The notes beneath the pieces were generated by a model. The model worked only from the letters and a program-made list of their open reading frames with translations. It had not been told where the DNA came from and did not search any database. Source: Anaerolineaceae bacterium (GTDB taxonomy: Bacteria; Chloroflexota; Anaerolineae; Anaerolineales; Anaerolineaceae). From it: a stretch of DNA of 64,000 nt. Position 1 is the first letter of the stretch; the number at the start of each line of letters is the position of its first letter. This document shows, piece after piece, positions 1 through 9,054 of the stretch. The stretch is taken from assembly GCA_002702705.1 (NCBI GenBank), contig PABH01000051.1, positions 41,421 through 105,420 of the forward strand, written 5' to 3'. Made by a program: the position numbers and the translations under genes.

Positions 1-122
1 TGGGCTGATCCAATACGCAATTCCACCCGCAGACCAAACATCTCTGCGCCAGCTTTTATTTTTTCAGCGTGGTTTAAGTCCGCCTTGGAACCCATTAAAA
101 TAACAAGATACGCTTTATTCAT
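1..122 (-). CDS. purE: PurE, N5-carboxyaminoimidazole ribonucleotide mutase (partial)
   Basis: Only the first 40 codons lie in the window; the gene continues past base 1. The translation begins MNKAYLVILMGSKADLNHAE and continues to ELRIGSA, which matches the MGSxSD phosphate-binding loop and following helix of the PurE family. PurE moves the carboxylate of N5-CAIR to C4 in purine synthesis. Its ATG overlaps the purC stop (ATGA at 119-122), so it is the next cistron of the pur operon and probably translationally coupled. Confidence 0.85.
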   Translation of the reverse strand, partial: MNKAYLVILMGSKADLNHAEKIKAGAEMFGLRVELRIGSA

Positions 123-1090
123 AAACAACCTGCTTTCCTTAAATTCTCAATCAACCGCGGCTGCACCGGGTAATCTCCCGGCATAAACTGGAGGCCAGTT
201 AATAATTCATAGATTTGAACATAACGTTGGCTGGCTTGAATCCATAGATCCGGATCAACTTGTGGAGGCTGTCCTTCACCACGATAGCCTAAGTCTGCGT
301 AAGCACGCCGGATGAATTCCTTATCAAAATTCTCCGGTTCTTCCCCTTTAATAAAATGATCAAGATAAGAATCCGCTTTCCAAAAACGGGAAGAATCGGG
401 TGTATGGACTTCATCAATTAACACAATTTCACCGGCTGGGGTTAATCCAAATTCATACTTTGTATCCACCAGGATCAGGCCAGCCGATAAAGCGACTTCT
501 TGACCCCGTTGAAAAATTTCCAAAGCCGCTTTTTGAATTTTTTTCCAAACATCCTCTTCCAAATAACCATGCTCCACCACCTCAGAACAGGTTAACCGCT
601 CATCATGCCCGGTTACGCCTCCTTTCGTGGTAGGGGTAATGATTGGGAATTCTAGTTTTTGATTTTTGTTTAACCCATCTTCAAACTGGTAACCGTAAAT
701 TTGACGCTCACCCAAGGCATACCGGTACCATAAAGCGGTACTGGTAACACCGGTGATGTAACCCCGCACAATCACTTCAATGGGGAATGGCTGCACTTCC
801 TGCACAATGGCAGCATTCGGGTCCGGCAGAGAGAGAATATGATTGGGCAAAACATCCGCTGTTTTTTCAAACCACCAGGCAGCCAATTGGTTTAACACCT
901 GCCCCTTGTAGGGTACGACCGCTAAATTACGATCAAACGCTGAAAGGCGGTCTGTGGTAACGATTAAACGCTTTTGCTCTGGCAATTGGTACCAATCCCT
1001 TACTTTTCCGTGTTGTTTGCCCGGCAACGATAATGTTGTTTTTTCAAACGCAATGGGTTGTAAATTTACAAGTTCTTCCTTGGTTAACAT
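119..1090 (-). CDS. purC: PurC, SAICAR synthetase
   Basis: Phosphoribosylaminoimidazole-succinocarboxamide synthase joins aspartate to CAIR with ATP in the cytoplasm. The protein carries the family landmarks GKVRD near residue 28, TTDRLSAFD near 45, VRGYITG near 108 and PIITPTTK near 150. At 323 residues it belongs to the longer SAICAR synthetases. I place the start at the ATG at 1090: the upstream in-frame TTG at 1102 would put the ribosome-binding sequence GGGAGA inside the gene. It sits between purQ (12 bases upstream) and purE (overlapping stop and start). Confidence 0.95.
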   Translation of the reverse strand: MLTKEELVNLQPIAFEKTTLSLPGKQHGKVRDWYQLPEQKRLIVTTDRLSAFDRNLAVVPYKGQVLNQLAAWWFEKTADVLPNHILSLPDPNAAIVQEVQPFPIEVIVRGYITGVTSTALWYRYALGERQIYGYQFEDGLNKNQKLEFPIITPTTKGGVTGHDERLTCSEVVEHGYLEEDVWKKIQKAALEIFQRGQEVALSAGLILVDTKYEFGLTPAGEIVLIDEVHTPDSSRFWKADSYLDHFIKGEEPENFDKEFIRRAYADLGYRGEGQPPQVDPDLWIQASQRYVQIYELLTGLQFMPGDYPVQPRLIENLRKAGCL

Positions 1091-1102
1091 TTTTTCTCCC
1101 AA

Positions 1103-1882
1103 TCAACTCTGAGTGGCATGGCTGACACCGTTTACAAATAAAGCCAAACCGGAATTGTTTTTTCTGTGAAGCCGGTTCGGATTTTGAAATTCAAAGATAT
1201 GATCTTCTGGGTGCGGCATCAGACCCAATACATTCCCGGATGGGTTACAAATCCCAGCGATATCCAAACAAGAACCGTTGGGATTATAAGGATATTCTCC
1301 ATTTGCCAGCTGACCATTTTGGTTTAAATAGGTTAATGCGATCTGATCAGATTGTTGTAATTTGTCTAAAATCTGATCATCGGCCACCTGGAAATTCCCT
1401 TCTCCATGTGCTACTGGACAATTGATGTCTGATTTTAAATCACGCGTCCATAAACAAGTTTGTGAGGAAGGACGCAGTTGTACCCAGCGGCACTCAAAAT
1501 GCCCAATTTGGTTAAAGGTTAGGGTGGCTTGTGGCTTGCCAGCAGAAAGATTATTACCCGGCAAGATACCTGCTTTAACCAGCGCCTGAAAGCCGTTACA
1601 AATTCCAATGACAGGTTTACCAGCAGAAACAAAGTCTTGAATTTGATCTTTAAAATAAGAATTTAAATCCAAAGCCAGCAGTTTTCCGGCACCCAGAGCA
1701 TCCGCATAAGAAAAACCACCCGGGATAACCAGAATTTGATAATCCTGCCAGTTTTGTTCACTGGTTCTCAAGTCTATTAGGGGACGAATTTTAGTTTGTG
1801 CGCCAGCCTGTTCAAAAGCAACCGCTACATCCCCATCCCGGTTTGTGCCGGTGGTAAAAAGAATTAAAGCTTTTGGTTTCAT
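1103..1882 (-). CDS. purQ: PurQ, FGAM synthase glutaminase subunit
   Basis: Class I glutamine amidotransferase subunit of phosphoribosylformylglycinamidine synthase; it releases ammonia from glutamine for PurL. The nucleophile elbow GICNGFQ has its cysteine at residue 95, and the His and Glu of the triad are in MPHPEDH (His224, Glu226). An early oxyanion strand PGGFSYAD is present. Length is 259 residues. The start ATG overlaps the purL stop (1879-1882), which suggests coupled translation and equal amounts of the two subunits. Confidence 0.95.
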   Translation of the reverse strand: MKPKALILFTTGTNRDGDVAVAFEQAGAQTKIRPLIDLRTSEQNWQDYQILVIPGGFSYADALGAGKLLALDLNSYFKDQIQDFVSAGKPVIGICNGFQALVKAGILPGNNLSAGKPQATLTFNQIGHFECRWVQLRPSSQTCLWTRDLKSDINCPVAHGEGNFQVADDQILDKLQQSDQIALTYLNQNGQLANGEYPYNPNGSCLDIAGICNPSGNVLGLMPHPEDHIFEFQNPNRLHRKNNSGLALFVNGVSHATQS

Positions 1883-4800
1883 GGCAGTTCCTCGGGAAAA
1901 ATTTGGTCTTTCCAGGCGGCGAGTAAGGTGCTGATGGAAAATTTAATGGGAGTCGCTTTGGAAGTGTTCACCTGGAAGAAAGGTTCCGGGGTGACCAAGC
2001 CAACTTGTTGGATAGGTAATCCTTCAAACTTTGATTCAAATTCAACCTGATTGGCTGGTGAAACCTCCACCAAAATACAACCTGCTGTTTCTGCAAAACA
2101 CCATCGATACCACATATCATCATCAAGTGTTAAGGTTAAACCCAATCGCCCCGCCATCGCCATCTCTGCAGCACAAACTGACAAACCACCTTCACTGAGG
2201 TCATGAGCAGATTGGATCAGCTTGGCTTGGTTGGCCTGATAAAAACACGCATAGACGGCAGGTGTGTTGGGATGACAGAGCGGCATCCCCTCTTGAATGG
2301 GTTCACTGGTTAAATTATGATGGCTACCTCCAAACCGGGGTTCAAAATAACCCACCAGGTAGAGTAAATTACCCGCCTCTTTCAGATCCATTGTCAGTGA
2401 TTCCCTCCAGGAAGGTAATACCCCAATCGCGGAAATTAAGAGGGTTGGTGGAATAGCATGACGCTGCCCATCCGAACCCAGATATTCATTATTGAAGGAA
2501 TCTTTGCCAGAAATAAAGGGGGTTCCATACCGGAGGGCACCATCATAACAAGCCTGGGCGGCCTGCACCAAATCACCCATTGTCTCAGGACGGTTTGGAT
2601 CTCCCCAGCAAAAATTATCTAAAATTGCAATCCGCTCGGGATCGGCACCACAGCAGACCGCATTCCGCACCGCCTCATCAATGACGTTGATCGTCATGAC
2701 ATAGGCGTCCACTTTACCATATTCAGGATTTAATCCGGCAGATAACACAAATGCGTATTCACCATCTACACTTACCGGTTTGATAACAGCCCCATCGGAT
2801 GGCCCATCACAAGCCGGCCCGGTTAACGGTTTTACCACCGTCCCACCCTGCACTTCGTGATCATAAACTCGAATCACCTTCTCTTTTGAGGTTATATTCG
2901 GGTGAGCTAACAAGTTTAATAAGGTTTTCCCAGCCTGTTGGGTCGGATAAGCCTGGAGTACAGCCTTTCCAGGGTAATAATCCGGTGTGCGAATCACTGC
3001 GTTTAATTTGCGCTGCGGTAATCCTTCGTGTAAAAAGTGATTCTCAAGGTTTAATACCACCTGATCTCGATAATATACAATTAACCGCCCTGTACTATTA
3101 AATTCGCCAATATCGGTCAATTCAACAGCATATCGGTCACAAATTTTTTGTAAAGTTGGTATATTTTCCGCCGGAACTGCAATTACCATCCGTTCCTGGG
3201 CTTCCGACAACCAGATTTCCCAAGGAGCTAAGCCTGGGTACTTTAAGGTCACATTCGCTAACTGTACTTCACCGCCGCAAGTACTGGCCATTTCCCCTAC
3301 AGCGGAAGATAAACCACCGGCGCCACAATCAGTGATGGCATGATATAACTTCTGGTCACGGGCTTCCATTAATACATCCACCAGGCCTTTTTCCACAATC
3401 GGCGCACCAATCTGAACGGATGCACCGGACACTTCACCGGTTTGAGCATCCATCGTCATTGAAGAAAAAGTAGCCCCACGCAGACCGTCCCGCCCGGTGC
3501 GTCCACCCAACACGATGATGCGGTCCCCGGATATAATCTGACGGGGATGGGAATCCCGTGGTGCGAGACCCACACAACCGCAGAATACCAAAGGATTAGC
3601 GGTATAGCCAGCATCATAATAGACTGCCCCATTTACCGTAGGAATCCCCATTTTATTGCCATAATCTTCGATCCCTGCGATAACGCCAGAGGCAATTCGG
3701 CGTGGATGCAGAACGCCATCCGGCAGGCTGGATAAATTCTGCTCCAAGGGACCAAAACACAATACATCGGTGGCTGCAATCGGTTTGGCAGAAACGCCAA
3801 TCACATCACGAATCACACCCCCAATGCCCGTATTCGCGCCACCAAAGGGTTCAATTGCGGAGGGATGATTGTGGGTTTCTACTTTGAAGGAAAGTTCAAA
3901 ATCGGGGCCAAATTCAATGATGCCCGCGTTATCTTTAAAAGCGGATAATACCCAGGGTTTGTTAATTTTATTTGTAGCCGCCCGAATCGTTTGGTTAAAT
4001 AAATTGGTGTACGTATGAGGAAAAACATGATGCTGGTTTTTATTAGGCTGCACCTGGACATTTGCCTTGAAGGTTTTATGGACGCAGTGTTCACTCCAGG
4101 TTTGGGCAATCATCTCAAACTCAACATCGGTTAAATCGCGGTTTTCTTTTTCGCAGTAATCTTGAATAACCAACATTTCTTCCAGATTTAATGCAGCGCG
4201 GTGCTCCTGAGAAACTCTTAATAAACTCTTTTCCGATATGCCACGGATTTTAATCATTTCCACACTTTCAGAAGCACGGGCATCTTCCGGAAAAGAAGGA
4301 AAAATGGAACCCAACGTATATCGTTGGATGACATCATTGGTTAATAAGCGTTTTGCCAATTGATGAAGTTTTTCCGGCGATAAATTCTCCCCTTTAACAA
4401 CAAAACGTTGCCCGGTTGAGGCAGCGTTTATGTCGTAGGTGTTGATCAGTTGAGCCGCGCGTTGGATTTGTTCAGCCACTGCATCAGTCACCCCCGGGCG
4501 TAAAGCGACTTCGATTCTGCCCCCATCCGTTTCTTCATTTTCCTGTTTAATCAAGGTATCCGTTAGTGTCGTCCACTCGATTTTTTGAGTAAGTGGGTCA
4601 TGCAGCAGTTGGTTGGTTATTTCATTTAACTGTGCTTCTGTCAAAAAACCACGCAAAAAATAAAGATCATGGCACAAAATTTGTGTTACATCGGTATATC
4701 CTAAAAAAGATGCATCTTTAAGATAATTTACAGAACGAGGATCATTTGGATTAATCGACTGGACGACAAACCGGTAAACCTGATTGGAACCACTACCCAT
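1879..4800 (-). CDS. purL: PurL, FGAM synthase large subunit with fused PurS-like modules
   Basis: This is the ATP-dependent synthase that turns FGAR and ammonia into FGAM. Residues about 5-80 and about 90-170 each look like a PurS unit (the second contains ALRPGVTDAVAEQIQ), followed by a small-type PurL body with EHCVHKTFK, SFKVETHNHPS and HDLSEGGL motifs. The reading frame is open to 4863, but GAGGTG lies just upstream of the ATG at 4800, so I start there (973 residues). Separate PurS and PurL in Bacillus-type systems total about 820 residues; the extra length here is the duplicated N-terminal PurS-like region. No separate purS gene is visible in the operon, consistent with the fusion. Confidence 0.92.
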   Translation of the reverse strand: MGSGSNQVYRFVVQSINPNDPRSVNYLKDASFLGYTDVTQILCHDLYFLRGFLTEAQLNEITNQLLHDPLTQKIEWTTLTDTLIKQENEETDGGRIEVALRPGVTDAVAEQIQRAAQLINTYDINAASTGQRFVVKGENLSPEKLHQLAKRLLTNDVIQRYTLGSIFPSFPEDARASESVEMIKIRGISEKSLLRVSQEHRAALNLEEMLVIQDYCEKENRDLTDVEFEMIAQTWSEHCVHKTFKANVQVQPNKNQHHVFPHTYTNLFNQTIRAATNKINKPWVLSAFKDNAGIIEFGPDFELSFKVETHNHPSAIEPFGGANTGIGGVIRDVIGVSAKPIAATDVLCFGPLEQNLSSLPDGVLHPRRIASGVIAGIEDYGNKMGIPTVNGAVYYDAGYTANPLVFCGCVGLAPRDSHPRQIISGDRIIVLGGRTGRDGLRGATFSSMTMDAQTGEVSGASVQIGAPIVEKGLVDVLMEARDQKLYHAITDCGAGGLSSAVGEMASTCGGEVQLANVTLKYPGLAPWEIWLSEAQERMVIAVPAENIPTLQKICDRYAVELTDIGEFNSTGRLIVYYRDQVVLNLENHFLHEGLPQRKLNAVIRTPDYYPGKAVLQAYPTQQAGKTLLNLLAHPNITSKEKVIRVYDHEVQGGTVVKPLTGPACDGPSDGAVIKPVSVDGEYAFVLSAGLNPEYGKVDAYVMTINVIDEAVRNAVCCGADPERIAILDNFCWGDPNRPETMGDLVQAAQACYDGALRYGTPFISGKDSFNNEYLGSDGQRHAIPPTLLISAIGVLPSWRESLTMDLKEAGNLLYLVGYFEPRFGGSHHNLTSEPIQEGMPLCHPNTPAVYACFYQANQAKLIQSAHDLSEGGLSVCAAEMAMAGRLGLTLTLDDDMWYRWCFAETAGCILVEVSPANQVEFESKFEGLPIQQVGLVTPEPFFQVNTSKATPIKFSISTLLAAWKDQIFPEELP

Positions 4801-4963
4801 AAACACCTCAAATTTAAACAGATGTTGGGATTTTACTCCGCAACCCCAAACCTGTCTAGTCATCTTTATGAAAGACCGCGTTTTATCCCTTTTAAGAGGA
4901 TAAATGTCACTTTAATACGCCAATAACAGGGATTATTGTCAGACAACCGCCATATATGGTGTA

Positions 4964-6361
4964 TTAAGCAGGGTTTTGCAATGTTTTCTGGATATCTTTG
5001 GCAATTTTTTTGGCTCGTTGGGGTGCGATGCCAACATAACCATTTACATCGGATAAAAGGTCAATTTCTTCAGCCGATATATAACTCAAAATAACCGGAT
5101 CACTTTTTAGCTTTGTTACAAGTGTATTCTTTAAACCATGCTGAACTTCCAACCAGGCACGCAGTGCGTGTTCCCGCAAACATTCATGCATCTCCTGCCG
5201 GTCCGCTCCCCGCTTACCGGCAGCCATCATCACCCGTTCCGTGCAGGCAAACGGTGCATATTGATCCAAATTGCGTTGAATGGCGGTTTGGTGAATATTC
5301 AGATCACTGATCAATTTCAAAGTAACTTTTAATAATTCATCACAAATCAAAAATGATTCGGGCAGAATGGTGCGGCGGTTGGCACTGTCATCGAGGGTGC
5401 GTTCTAATAACGAATTTGCCGCATTATGCCAGGCCACCTGGGGATAAACCGATAACTGGCGAGCAAGGGAATCCATCTTTTCCGCGTTAATCGGGTTGCG
5501 TTTAAATGGCATGGCCGATGACCCGACCTGTTTTTTAGCAAATGGTTCGCTGATCTCCCCTAATGGCGGTGACTGTAATAACCGCAGATCAAACGCAAAC
5601 TTATGTAAGGATGCACCGAGTCCGGCAAGCGCAGACAAAATTTGATAATCCTGTTTGCGGGGATAGGTTTGGGTGCTGACCGGGTAAAAAGGCAAATCCA
5701 GTTTTTGACTGAGACTGAACTCAAACCGCTCAAAATTCTCCATACCTAACAAATCCCCATAAGCTGCCGCTGTTCCAACCGCACCTTTAAAACCCTTTCC
5801 GCGAATCGAGTTTCTTACCTGTTTAATGGACTGGTAATCTTCAAATAAATCTTGGGTGTACATAGCCAAACGGTATCCCAAGGTAGAAGGTTCTGCTGGC
5901 TGGATATGGGTAAACGCCATAATCGGTAAATCAGCGGTTTTATTAATCAAATCGGTAAATTTTAATAGGATTTCTTTCAGGTAAACCAACAACAAATCCA
6001 TCGCCTGCCGTAAACGCAAAGCATCCGCATTATCTTCAATATCCATTGAGGTTGCCCCCATATGCAGCACACCCCCAGCCGAAGGACATACAGCAGCAAA
6101 TGTTTTTAACTCAGCCATCAGGTCATGATGAATTTCCGCTTCAATCTCCAATGCTTTTTGAATATCAATATCTTCGATGTGGGATTTTAATTCGGAAACT
6201 TGATCAGCAGATACCAGACCAAACTCTGACTGGGAAGCTGCCAGGGCTACCCAAATCTGGCGCCATAACCGGCGCTTGTGGACCTCGCTCCAAATTTGGC
6301 GCATTTCCGGTCTGCCATACCGCCAGGAAAATGGGGATTGATAATTCTCAAATTCATTCAT
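4964..6361 (-). CDS. purB: PurB, adenylosuccinate lyase
   Basis: Adenylosuccinate lyase of the fumarase/aspartase superfamily performs two fumarate-releasing steps in purine synthesis (SAICAR to AICAR, adenylosuccinate to AMP). The superfamily signature GSSAMPFKRNPINAEKM lies near residue 280, and the helical HMGATSMDIEDNAD stretch lies near residue 105. The start is the ATG at 6361, with AAGGTG six bases upstream; a GTG at 6370 overlaps that ribosome-binding site and is less likely. It is the first gene of the minus-strand pur operon, 163 bases ahead of purL. Confidence 0.95.
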   Translation of the reverse strand: MNEFENYQSPFSWRYGRPEMRQIWSEVHKRRLWRQIWVALAASQSEFGLVSADQVSELKSHIEDIDIQKALEIEAEIHHDLMAELKTFAAVCPSAGGVLHMGATSMDIEDNADALRLRQAMDLLLVYLKEILLKFTDLINKTADLPIMAFTHIQPAEPSTLGYRLAMYTQDLFEDYQSIKQVRNSIRGKGFKGAVGTAAAYGDLLGMENFERFEFSLSQKLDLPFYPVSTQTYPRKQDYQILSALAGLGASLHKFAFDLRLLQSPPLGEISEPFAKKQVGSSAMPFKRNPINAEKMDSLARQLSVYPQVAWHNAANSLLERTLDDSANRRTILPESFLICDELLKVTLKLISDLNIHQTAIQRNLDQYAPFACTERVMMAAGKRGADRQEMHECLREHALRAWLEVQHGLKNTLVTKLKSDPVILSYISAEEIDLLSDVNGYVGIAPQRAKKIAKDIQKTLQNPA

Positions 6362-6458
6362 AAACTGCACCTTCTGTTGGGGATTTCTGAGTTTTATTAT
6401 AACGGGCAGTTTATGATTTTAACTTAAAATCCGATCTTGTATAAACAACAATTAAAAA

Positions 6459-7169
6459 TCAAACACCCAAAGTGCTGAACTGAACCTGTTTGACGGAAAA
6501 AATCCTATCCACCTGATCCACCAATTCTTTTCGCCGTTGGGCATATGGTTCGGGTAAGGTAATAAAATTCCGACTGCGCTGGCAGGCAGGCAAGGCGTAA
6601 GCCAATTCCGCATCAGCCTGCGGGGTATCACTTTCAAACAAAACCATTAGGGTGTAATAAAATGGAAAACGATTCCAACGCCCATTTCCGTCGCGCTGGC
6701 TTTTTAATAATCGCACATAATGGTTGATTCGTTCTTTTCCATCCAACCAATTCGCACTGATCAAATAACGCCAAAACGCTACCAAGCTATAAGCACATTC
6801 ACCGATCAAACAATCATCTTTAACGAAACAAAGGTTTAAAAGACGCTGATTAACATCCTTAATAATCTCCCTGGTTTCCACCAAAAAACCATCCATACGC
6901 TGAAGCTGGCGGCATATTTCCAAACCGAGCACATAATTTAATCCAAGCTGGGTATGCAGTCGTTCACCGGTAAACAAACGTGCTCCATTGGTAAAATCTG
7001 CTGCGGAAAGGCAAAACCCCAAATAGTCTGAATTACCAGTGTGAAATTGTTTTAATACGTTAACAACCTGACGACGTTGATGGGTTAATAATAACTCCCC
7101 TCGCCACTCCAGTTCATTTAAGTGTTCCACCAAATCTGCCAGACTTTTTTTTGAAGGTTCAAACTGCAT
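6459..7169 (-). CDS. Unrecognised all-helical 236-residue protein behind a LexA-like operator
   Basis: I do not recognise this family. The sequence looks soluble and alpha-helical, without signal peptide or membrane segment, and contains GNGRWNRFPFYYTLMVL near residue 165, loosely reminiscent of helical-hairpin (prenyltransferase or terpene-cyclase-like) folds. Start: ATG at 7169 with a strong AGGAGG six bases upstream. It is a single gene, separated from purB by about 100 bases and with its own near-consensus promoter (7202-7230) and a GAAC-N4-GTTC operator across the predicted transcription start. That context suggests a repressed, possibly DNA-damage-inducible gene, but the sequence gives no repair motif. 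Confidence 0.7.
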   Translation of the reverse strand: MQFEPSKKSLADLVEHLNELEWRGELLLTHQRRQVVNVLKQFHTGNSDYLGFCLSAADFTNGARLFTGERLHTQLGLNYVLGLEICRQLQRMDGFLVETREIIKDVNQRLLNLCFVKDDCLIGECAYSLVAFWRYLISANWLDGKERINHYVRLLKSQRDGNGRWNRFPFYYTLMVLFESDTPQADAELAYALPACQRSRNFITLPEPYAQRRKELVDQVDRIFSVKQVQFSTLGV

Positions 7170-7185
7170 GGTTTCCTCCTGTTAA

Positions 7186-7197
7186 GAACGTTTGTTC
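7186..7197. promoter_or_regulatory. LexA-like operator GAAC-N4-GTTC
   Basis: The top strand reads GAACGTTTGTTC, a perfect match to the palindromic core of the Gram-positive-type LexA (DinR) box. It sits directly downstream of the -10 element, where a repressor would block transcription. Identity of the regulator is inferred. Confidence 0.5.
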
Positions 7198-7201
7198 TAT
7201 T

Positions 7202-7230
7202 ATTATAGCCCCCTTTTTAGACGAAGTCAA
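7202..7230 (-). promoter_or_regulatory. Near-consensus sigma-70 promoter of the 236-residue gene
   Basis: On the minus strand TTGACT (7225-7230) is followed after exactly 17 bases by TATAAT (7202-7207). The predicted transcription start, about seven bases further on, falls inside the GAAC-N4-GTTC palindrome and about 25 bases ahead of the ATG. Confidence 0.75.
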
Positions 7231-7354
7231 TTAATTTTAAGAAATAAAACAAACCAATTAACCGATCGATTCCCCTGAGCGAACATTTTCTTCAACCTAT
7301 ACTAAGTGTTACTCGCTGATGGTAAAATAAGCCATTCCTTATCAGGTGAATCCT

Positions 7355-8992
7355 ATGACCTTTTTACAAATCTTCACAGCCATCACGCCCATCTTATTGG
7401 TATTAATTTTTTTGGTGATAATGCGCTTACCGGCCATCAAAGCGATGCCGCTAAGCTGGTTGGTTCATGCATTGTTGGCAATTTTTATCTGGCAGGTCCC
7501 TTTAAAAATAATTGGTGCTGCTTCCATTGAAGGGCTGATCATTGCCGTCTCCGTATTATGGATCATCTTCGGTGCCATCTTATTATTAAACGTGCTCAAA
7601 ACAAGCGGCGCATTGGAAACCATCCGCAGCAGTTTTATGCAAATCTCAAAAGACCGACGCGTGCAGGCCATTTTAATCGCCTGGGTATTTGGCGGGTTTT
7701 TAGAAGGCGCTTCTGGTTTTGGCACGCCTGCCGCGATTTGTGCCCCCATTTTAATTGCGGTAGGGTTCCCACCGCTCGCCGCTGTGGTTTTGGCGTTAAT
7801 TGGAAATGGGATTCCTGTTACCTATGGCGGGATCGGCACCACCTTTCTGGTAGGAACGACTCAGGGTTTACAACAGGCCGCTGCCACTGCCCCCATCGTT
7901 AGCCAATACCTGGGCGGTACATCTTTGGTTGAATTTGTACAAACCGTGAGTGCGAAATCTGCATTGTTAAACATTCTTCCTGGCACGCTGATCCCACTAA
8001 TCATCTCCGCTTTCCTCACCCGCTTTTTTGGACCCAATAAAAGCTGGAAGGAAGGGCTGGCCGTTTGGAAATTCGCCTTATTGGCTGGATTTAGTTTCAC
8101 CGGTGTCTCAGCCCTGATCGCCACAATGGCCGGACCGGAATTCCCCTCATTATTCGGCGGTTTGATCACCCTCATTATCATGATCCCAATCGCAAAAAAG
8201 GGCTACCTGCTGCCAAAAGAGGTCTGGGACTTTGATAACCAACCGGAACAAAACATGTCCACGCCTGAAAAATTAAACCCAATGCCTTTATGGAAAGCCT
8301 GGCTGCCTTATATCTTGGTTACCTTTCTTTTGGTGATTACAAGACTACGTTTTTTACCGTTCAAATCATGGTTAAGTGATATTCCGCTTGGATGGAGTCA
8401 TATCTTGGGCACCGAGATCAGCACCAGTTTTGCACCCTTTTATTCACCTGGGTTTATCCTGGTTGTCACATCCCTCTTGGTGATGATATTTTTCCGGCTG
8501 ACCGGCCAGCAAATAAAAAACACATTCTCCGTATCCGGAAAAAGCATCCTGATTTCTGGAATTACCCTGGGAACGGCAGTCCCCTTGGTACGCATCTTTA
8601 TCAACTCATCGATTAATGCTGCCGGCCTCGACAGCATGCCAATCGCCCTGGCTGAAACCATGGCAGAGGCCGTGGGGCCGCTATGGCCGCTGGTCAGTCC
8701 GTTTATTGGGGCATTAGGGGCTTTTGTTTCCGGCAGTGCCACCTTCAGCAATCTCATGTTCACCCTCTTCCAATTTGGCGCCGCCTTACAAAACGGATTC
8801 GATCCCATCAACATCGTTGCCCTGCAAACCATAGGTGCAGCCCTCGGCAATATGATCTGCGTGGTGAATGTTGTCGCAGCCTCCTCCGTGGTTGGGTTAC
8901 AGGGTCAGGAAGGCCGCATCATTCGCTATACAGTAGGTCCGTCGCTGGCATTGTGTTTGCTGGTGGGGGTGATGGTTTTGGTGGGGGGATAG
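7355..8992 (+). CDS. lctP: L-lactate permease family transporter
   Basis: A 545-residue polytopic membrane protein of the LctP family (lactate:H+ symporters, also carrying glycolate). It has about 12-14 hydrophobic segments and the conserved EGASGFGTPAAICAPIL loop near residue 115, with IGNGIPVTYGGIGTTF following. The start is the ATG at 7355 with AGGTGA upstream; an in-frame GTG at 7346 overlaps that site. It is monocistronic and ends in a hairpin shared with the convergent secreted-protein gene. Transport of lactate is the family's role; direction (uptake or export) cannot be read from sequence. Confidence 0.9.
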   Translation: MTFLQIFTAITPILLVLIFLVIMRLPAIKAMPLSWLVHALLAIFIWQVPLKIIGAASIEGLIIAVSVLWIIFGAILLLNVLKTSGALETIRSSFMQISKDRRVQAILIAWVFGGFLEGASGFGTPAAICAPILIAVGFPPLAAVVLALIGNGIPVTYGGIGTTFLVGTTQGLQQAAATAPIVSQYLGGTSLVEFVQTVSAKSALLNILPGTLIPLIISAFLTRFFGPNKSWKEGLAVWKFALLAGFSFTGVSALIATMAGPEFPSLFGGLITLIIMIPIAKKGYLLPKEVWDFDNQPEQNMSTPEKLNPMPLWKAWLPYILVTFLLVITRLRFLPFKSWLSDIPLGWSHILGTEISTSFAPFYSPGFILVVTSLLVMIFFRLTGQQIKNTFSVSGKSILISGITLGTAVPLVRIFINSSINAAGLDSMPIALAETMAEAVGPLWPLVSPFIGALGAFVSGSATFSNLMFTLFQFGAALQNGFDPINIVALQTIGAALGNMICVVNVVAASSVVGLQGQEGRIIRYTVGPSLALCLLVGVMVLVGG

Positions 8993-9001
8993 GAGAAAAA
9001 A

Positions 9002-9030
9002 AGACCGGATTATTCATTATAACCCGGTCT
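9002..9030. terminator. Hairpin terminator between convergent genes
   Basis: AGACCGG (9002-9008) pairs with CCGGTCT (9024-9030) and the stem extends with TTAT/ATAA across a small bulge. Plus-strand sequence continues with AAACTTTT. It lies 10 bases after the permease stop and 25 before the end of the convergent gene. Confidence 0.6.
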
Positions 9031-9054
9031 AAACTTTTCTTAAAATATCATGTA

